DNA of 64,000 bases from Streptomyces antnestii (GTDB lineage Bacteria > Actinomycetota > Actinomycetes > Streptomycetales > Streptomycetaceae), in assembly GCF_004005495.1 (NCBI RefSeq), contig NZ_RZYA01000031.1:1-64000 (forward strand), written 5' to 3'. Both the position numbers and the translations under genes were made by a program. The notes beneath the pieces were generated by a model. The model was not told the DNA's origin, searched no databases, and worked only from the letters and a program-made list of their open reading frames with translations. Shown one piece after another: positions 61,092 to 64,000 of this stretch. Position 1 is the stretch's first letter. Every line of letters begins with the position of its first letter.

Positions 61092-62378
61092 ATGCCCAGC
61101 GACTACTTCATCCCCGACCCCGAGGGTCAAATCCCCAGCGCCGAAGGCTACTTCGGCGCGTTCGGCGGCAAGTTCATCCCGGAGGCCCTCGTCGCGGCAG
61201 TCGACGAGGTCGCCGTCGAGTACGACAAGGCCAAGAGCGACCCGGCGTTCGCCGCCGAGCTCGACGACCTGCTCGTCAACTACACGGGACGCCCCAGCTC
61301 CCTCACCGAGGTGCCCCGGTTCGCCGAGCACGCCGGCGGCGCCCGGATCTTCCTCAAGCGGGAAGACCTGAACCACACCGGCTCGCACAAGATCAACAAC
61401 GTGCTGGGCCAGGCGCTGCTCACCAAGCGCATGGGCAAGACCCGCGTGATCGCCGAGACCGGTGCGGGCCAGCACGGCGTCGCGACCGCCACCGCCTGCG
61501 CGCTCTTCGGCCTCGAATGCACCATCTACATGGGCGAGATCGACACCGAGCGCCAGGCGCTCAACGTCGCGCGCATGCGGATGCTCGGCGCCGAGGTCGT
61601 CGCCGTGAAGTCCGGCAGCCGCACCCTCAAGGACGCCATCAACGAGGCGTTCCGCGACTGGGTCGCCAACGTCGACCGCACGCACTACCTCTTCGGGACC
61701 GTCGCAGGCCCGCACCCCTTCCCGGCCATGGTGCGCGACTTCCACCGCGTCATCGGCGTCGAGGCCCGCCGCCAGATCCTGGAGCGCGCCGGACGCCTGC
61801 CCGACGCGGCCGTCGCGTGCGTGGGCGGTGGCTCGAACGCCATCGGCCTCTTCCACGCCTTCATCCCGGACAGCGGCGTACGCCTCATCGGCTGCGAGCC
61901 CGCCGGACACGGCATCGAGACCGGCGAGCACGCCGCGACGCTGACCGCGGGCGAGCCCGGCATCCTGCACGGCTCCCGCTCGTACGTCCTCCAGGACGAC
62001 GAGGGCCAGATCACCGAGCCGTACTCGATCTCGGCGGGCCTCGACTACCCGGGCATCGGCCCCGAGCACGCCTACCTCAAGGACAGCGGCCGCGGCGAGT
62101 ACCGCGCGGTCACCGACGACGCCGCCATGCAGGCCCTGCGCCTGCTCTCGCGCACCGAGGGCATCATCCCGGCCATCGAGAGCGCCCACGCGCTCGCCGG
62201 AGCCATCGAGGTCGGCAAGGAACTCGGCAAGGACGGGCTGATGATCGTCAACCTGTCGGGCCGTGGCGACAAGGACATGGACACGGCCGCACGTTACTTC
62301 GGCCTGTACGACACCGACGCCGCCGTCGCGGCGGACGAGGCCGGGACCGGCGCGGAGATCGAGGGGGACGTCAAGTGA
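61092..62378 (+). CDS. trpB: Tryptophan synthase beta chain
   Basis: 428 residues from the ATG at 61092 (gaggt upstream); the open frame extends upstream through the interspersed repeat but that part does not look coding. PLP enzyme joining indole and serine. The PLP lysine is in KREDLNHTGSHKINN; ETGAGQHGVATATACA and GGGSNAIGLFHAF are the phosphate-binding blocks. The stop overlaps trpA as GTGA. Confidence 0.97.
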   Translation: MPSDYFIPDPEGQIPSAEGYFGAFGGKFIPEALVAAVDEVAVEYDKAKSDPAFAAELDDLLVNYTGRPSSLTEVPRFAEHAGGARIFLKREDLNHTGSHKINNVLGQALLTKRMGKTRVIAETGAGQHGVATATACALFGLECTIYMGEIDTERQALNVARMRMLGAEVVAVKSGSRTLKDAINEAFRDWVANVDRTHYLFGTVAGPHPFPAMVRDFHRVIGVEARRQILERAGRLPDAAVACVGGGSNAIGLFHAFIPDSGVRLIGCEPAGHGIETGEHAATLTAGEPGILHGSRSYVLQDDEGQITEPYSISAGLDYPGIGPEHAYLKDSGRGEYRAVTDDAAMQALRLLSRTEGIIPAIESAHALAGAIEVGKELGKDGLMIVNLSGRGDKDMDTAARYFGLYDTDAAVAADEAGTGAEIEGDVK

Positions 62379-63193
62379 GCGGCAACGTCGAGCTGTTGAA
62401 CGAAACCCTCGCCGGGGCCCGCGCCGAGGGCCGGGCCGCCCTCGTCGCCTACCTGCCGGCCGGGTTCCCGACCGTGGACGGCGGCATCGAGGCGGTCAAG
62501 GCCGCCTTCGACGGCGGCGCCGACGTGGTCGAGGTGGGCCTGCCGCACTCCGACCCCGTCCTCGACGGCCCGGTCATCCAGACCGCCGACGACATCGCCC
62601 TGCGCGGCGGCGTCCGGATCAAGGACGTCATGCGCACGGTCCGCGAGGCCCACGCGGCGACCGGCAAGCCCGTCCTCGTCATGACGTACTGGAACCCCAT
62701 CGACCGCTACGGCATCGAGCGGTTCACCGCCGAGCTCGCCGAGGCGGGCGGCGCGGGCTGCATCCTGCCCGACCTGCCCGTCCAGGAGTCGGCGGTCTGG
62801 CGCGAGCACGCCGACAAGCACGGTCTCGCGACCGTCTTCGTCGTCGCCCCCAGCAGCCAGGACGCGCGCCTCGCGACGATCACCGCGGCCGGCTCGGGCT
62901 TCGTGTACGCGGCCTCCCTCATGGGCGTCACCGGCACCCGTGAGTCGGTCGGCGAGCAGGCCCAGGACCTGGTGCGCCGCACCCGCGCCACCACGGACCT
63001 GCCGGTCTGCGTCGGCCTCGGCGTCTCGAACGCGAAGCAGGCCGCCGAGGTCGCCGGCTTCGCCGACGGCGTCATCGTCGGCTCGGCGTTCGTGAAGCTG
63101 ATGCTCGACGCCGACGACGAGGCCGCCGGTCTCGCCGCCGTACGGGCCCTGGCGGGCGACCTCGCGGCCGGGGTGCGCGCCCACGTGTCATAA
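62375..63193 (+). CDS. trpA: Tryptophan synthase alpha chain
   Basis: 272 residues from the GTG at 62375. It cleaves indole-3-glycerol phosphate and passes indole to TrpB through the tunnel. Catalytic Glu and Asp lie in VVEVGLPHSDPVLDGPVIQ and ILPDLPVQE; the phosphate loop is VCVGLGVSN. Last gene of the operon. Confidence 0.97.
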   Translation: MSGNVELLNETLAGARAEGRAALVAYLPAGFPTVDGGIEAVKAAFDGGADVVEVGLPHSDPVLDGPVIQTADDIALRGGVRIKDVMRTVREAHAATGKPVLVMTYWNPIDRYGIERFTAELAEAGGAGCILPDLPVQESAVWREHADKHGLATVFVVAPSSQDARLATITAAGSGFVYAASLMGVTGTRESVGEQAQDLVRRTRATTDLPVCVGLGVSNAKQAAEVAGFADGVIVGSAFVKLMLDADDEAAGLAAVRALAGDLAAGVRAHVS

Positions 63194-63228
63194 CCCAGCG
63201 CTCCATCACCCTTATGGGTGGACCTGGG

Positions 63229-63258
63229 ACCGGGGAGGCACGCTGGTGCCTCCCCGGT
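63229..63258 (+). terminator. Terminator after trpA
   Basis: Perfect 12-bp stem ACCGGGGAGGCA (63229-63240) / TGCCTCCCCGGT (63247-63258), 6-base loop, then tcgttt. It ends only 13 bp before the next start codon, so it may also affect translation of that gene. Confidence 0.85.
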
Positions 63259-63271
63259 TCGTTTGGCGGGT

Positions 63272-64000
63272 GTGAGCGAGAAGAACCGTGACGGTAAGCG
63301 CAGTGCCCGCGAGCGGCTGGCCCAGGAGCGCGAGAAGCAGAGAGCCAAGGACCGGCGCCGCCGGGGCCTGATCGTGGGGGGCGCCGTCGTCGGCGTCCTC
63401 GCGCTTGCCGCCGTGATCGGGGTGATCGCAGCGAATTCCGGTGGCGAGAAGAACACGGCGTCGGGCCCGGTCACCGCCCCCCAGGGCGCGGTCGGCAAGG
63501 ACAGCCTCGCGATCCCGGTCGGCAAGGACGGCGCGAAGTCGACGCTCACGGTGTGGGAGGACTTCCGCTGCCCCGCCTGCAAGGCCTTCGAGGACGGCTA
63601 CCGCACGACCATCCACCAGCTGACCGCCTCGGGAAAGCTCAAGGTCGAGTACCACCTGGCCACCCTCATCGACAAGAACCTGCGCGGCAGCGGCTCCCTG
63701 CGCGCGGCGAACGCGGCGGCCTGCGCCCAGGACGCCGGGAAGTTCACGCCGTACCACGACGTCCTCTACGAGAACCAGCCGCCGGAGACGAACGACGCCT
63801 ACGCGGACAACACCAAGCTGATCGCGCTGGCCGGCAAGGTGAGCGGCCTCGTCACACCCGGCTTCCGCACGTGTGTCAACGACGGAAGCCATGACAGCTG
63901 GGTCAAGAAGTCGAACGACGCGTTCCAGGCCGGCGGCTTCCAGGGCACCCCGACGGTGCTCCTGAACGGGAAGAACGTGTACGCGAACCAGAGCAACCCG
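63272..64000 (+). CDS. Membrane-anchored DsbA-like thioredoxin-fold protein (3' end beyond the window)
   Basis: 243 residues visible from the GTG at 63272. The architecture is the same as the protein at 33.3-34.1 kb: a charged Arg/Lys/Glu helix (1-31), one membrane segment (about 32-53), then an extracytoplasmic thioredoxin fold with CPAC (C100, C103) and a cis-Pro loop GTPTVLLNG. Probable role is disulfide formation or repair in exported proteins. In actinobacteria this gene often precedes lgt downstream of trpA; that part is outside the window. Confidence 0.9.
   Translation, partial: MSEKNRDGKRSARERLAQEREKQRAKDRRRRGLIVGGAVVGVLALAAVIGVIAANSGGEKNTASGPVTAPQGAVGKDSLAIPVGKDGAKSTLTVWEDFRCPACKAFEDGYRTTIHQLTASGKLKVEYHLATLIDKNLRGSGSLRAANAAACAQDAGKFTPYHDVLYENQPPETNDAYADNTKLIALAGKVSGLVTPGFRTCVNDGSHDSWVKKSNDAFQAGGFQGTPTVLLNGKNVYANQSNP

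Noticed and set aside
1..64000. Search for tRNA/rRNA genes, CRISPR arrays, insertion sequences, attachment sites and phage genes
   Set aside because: Nothing convincing was seen by eye; a tRNAscan, CRISPR and IS search would be decisive.

Overview
The window is a chromosomal core segment of a Streptomyces-type actinomycete. The evidence is very high GC with G/C at nearly every third codon position, frequent GTG and some TTG starts, ATGA/GTGA/TGATG stop-start overlaps, and a gene order I recognise as typical of Streptomyces: dcw cluster, ileS, lspA, rluD, dnaE, his operon, trp genes. No rRNA, tRNA, CRISPR array, insertion sequence or prophage was seen. It is ordinary housekeeping chromosome; the novelty lies in small ORFs, RNA elements, repeats and low-complexity expansions.

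Layout. 0-3.9 kb (minus strand): the start of a probable transglutaminase gene, a DUF58 protein and a MoxR ATPase in one overlapping operon, then a beta-carbonic anhydrase. 4.0-22.0 kb (plus): the division and cell wall cluster rsmH-ftsL-ftsI-murE-murF-mraY-murD-ftsW-murG-ftsQ-ftsZ-pgeF-yggS-sepF-yggT-divIVA, which makes lipid II, builds the divisome and the polar growth scaffold, and ends at a perfect 16-bp terminator. 22.2-25.9 kb (minus): ileS with a T-box leader, and a DUF1059 protein. 26.2-31.9 kb (plus): a TraR/DksA zinc-finger protein with a histone-like tail, lspA, rluD-type pseudouridine synthase, GNAT, Na+/H+ antiporter and a dienelactone-hydrolase-like protein. 31.9-36.3 kb (minus): a secreted M43 metalloprotease, a membrane-anchored DsbA-like thioredoxin, an unknown membrane protein and a DUF2252 protein. 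36.5-40.0 kb: dnaE.

40.1-48.8 kb is a mixed block: a 59-residue conserved-looking small protein, an NYN-domain protein, an ABC exporter pair and a DUF2567 membrane protein whose codon usage is visibly less GC-biased, then YbaK, a Lon-substrate-domain protein and two poorly characterised proteins. 49.0-54.8 kb is the histidine operon hisD-hisC-hisB-orf54-hisH-priA-ridA-hisF, preceded by two overlapping inverted repeats and closed by a strong terminator. A decayed MFS gene and an interspersed Streptomyces palindromic repeat follow. 55.5-63.2 kb holds a TIGR03085 protein, hisI, trpE, a Trp-associated membrane protein, two small membrane proteins, and trpC-trpM-trpB-trpA. No trpF is present; PriA from the his operon is expected to supply that step, so the two pathways are functionally linked. 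The window ends inside a second DsbA-like membrane-anchored thioredoxin gene.
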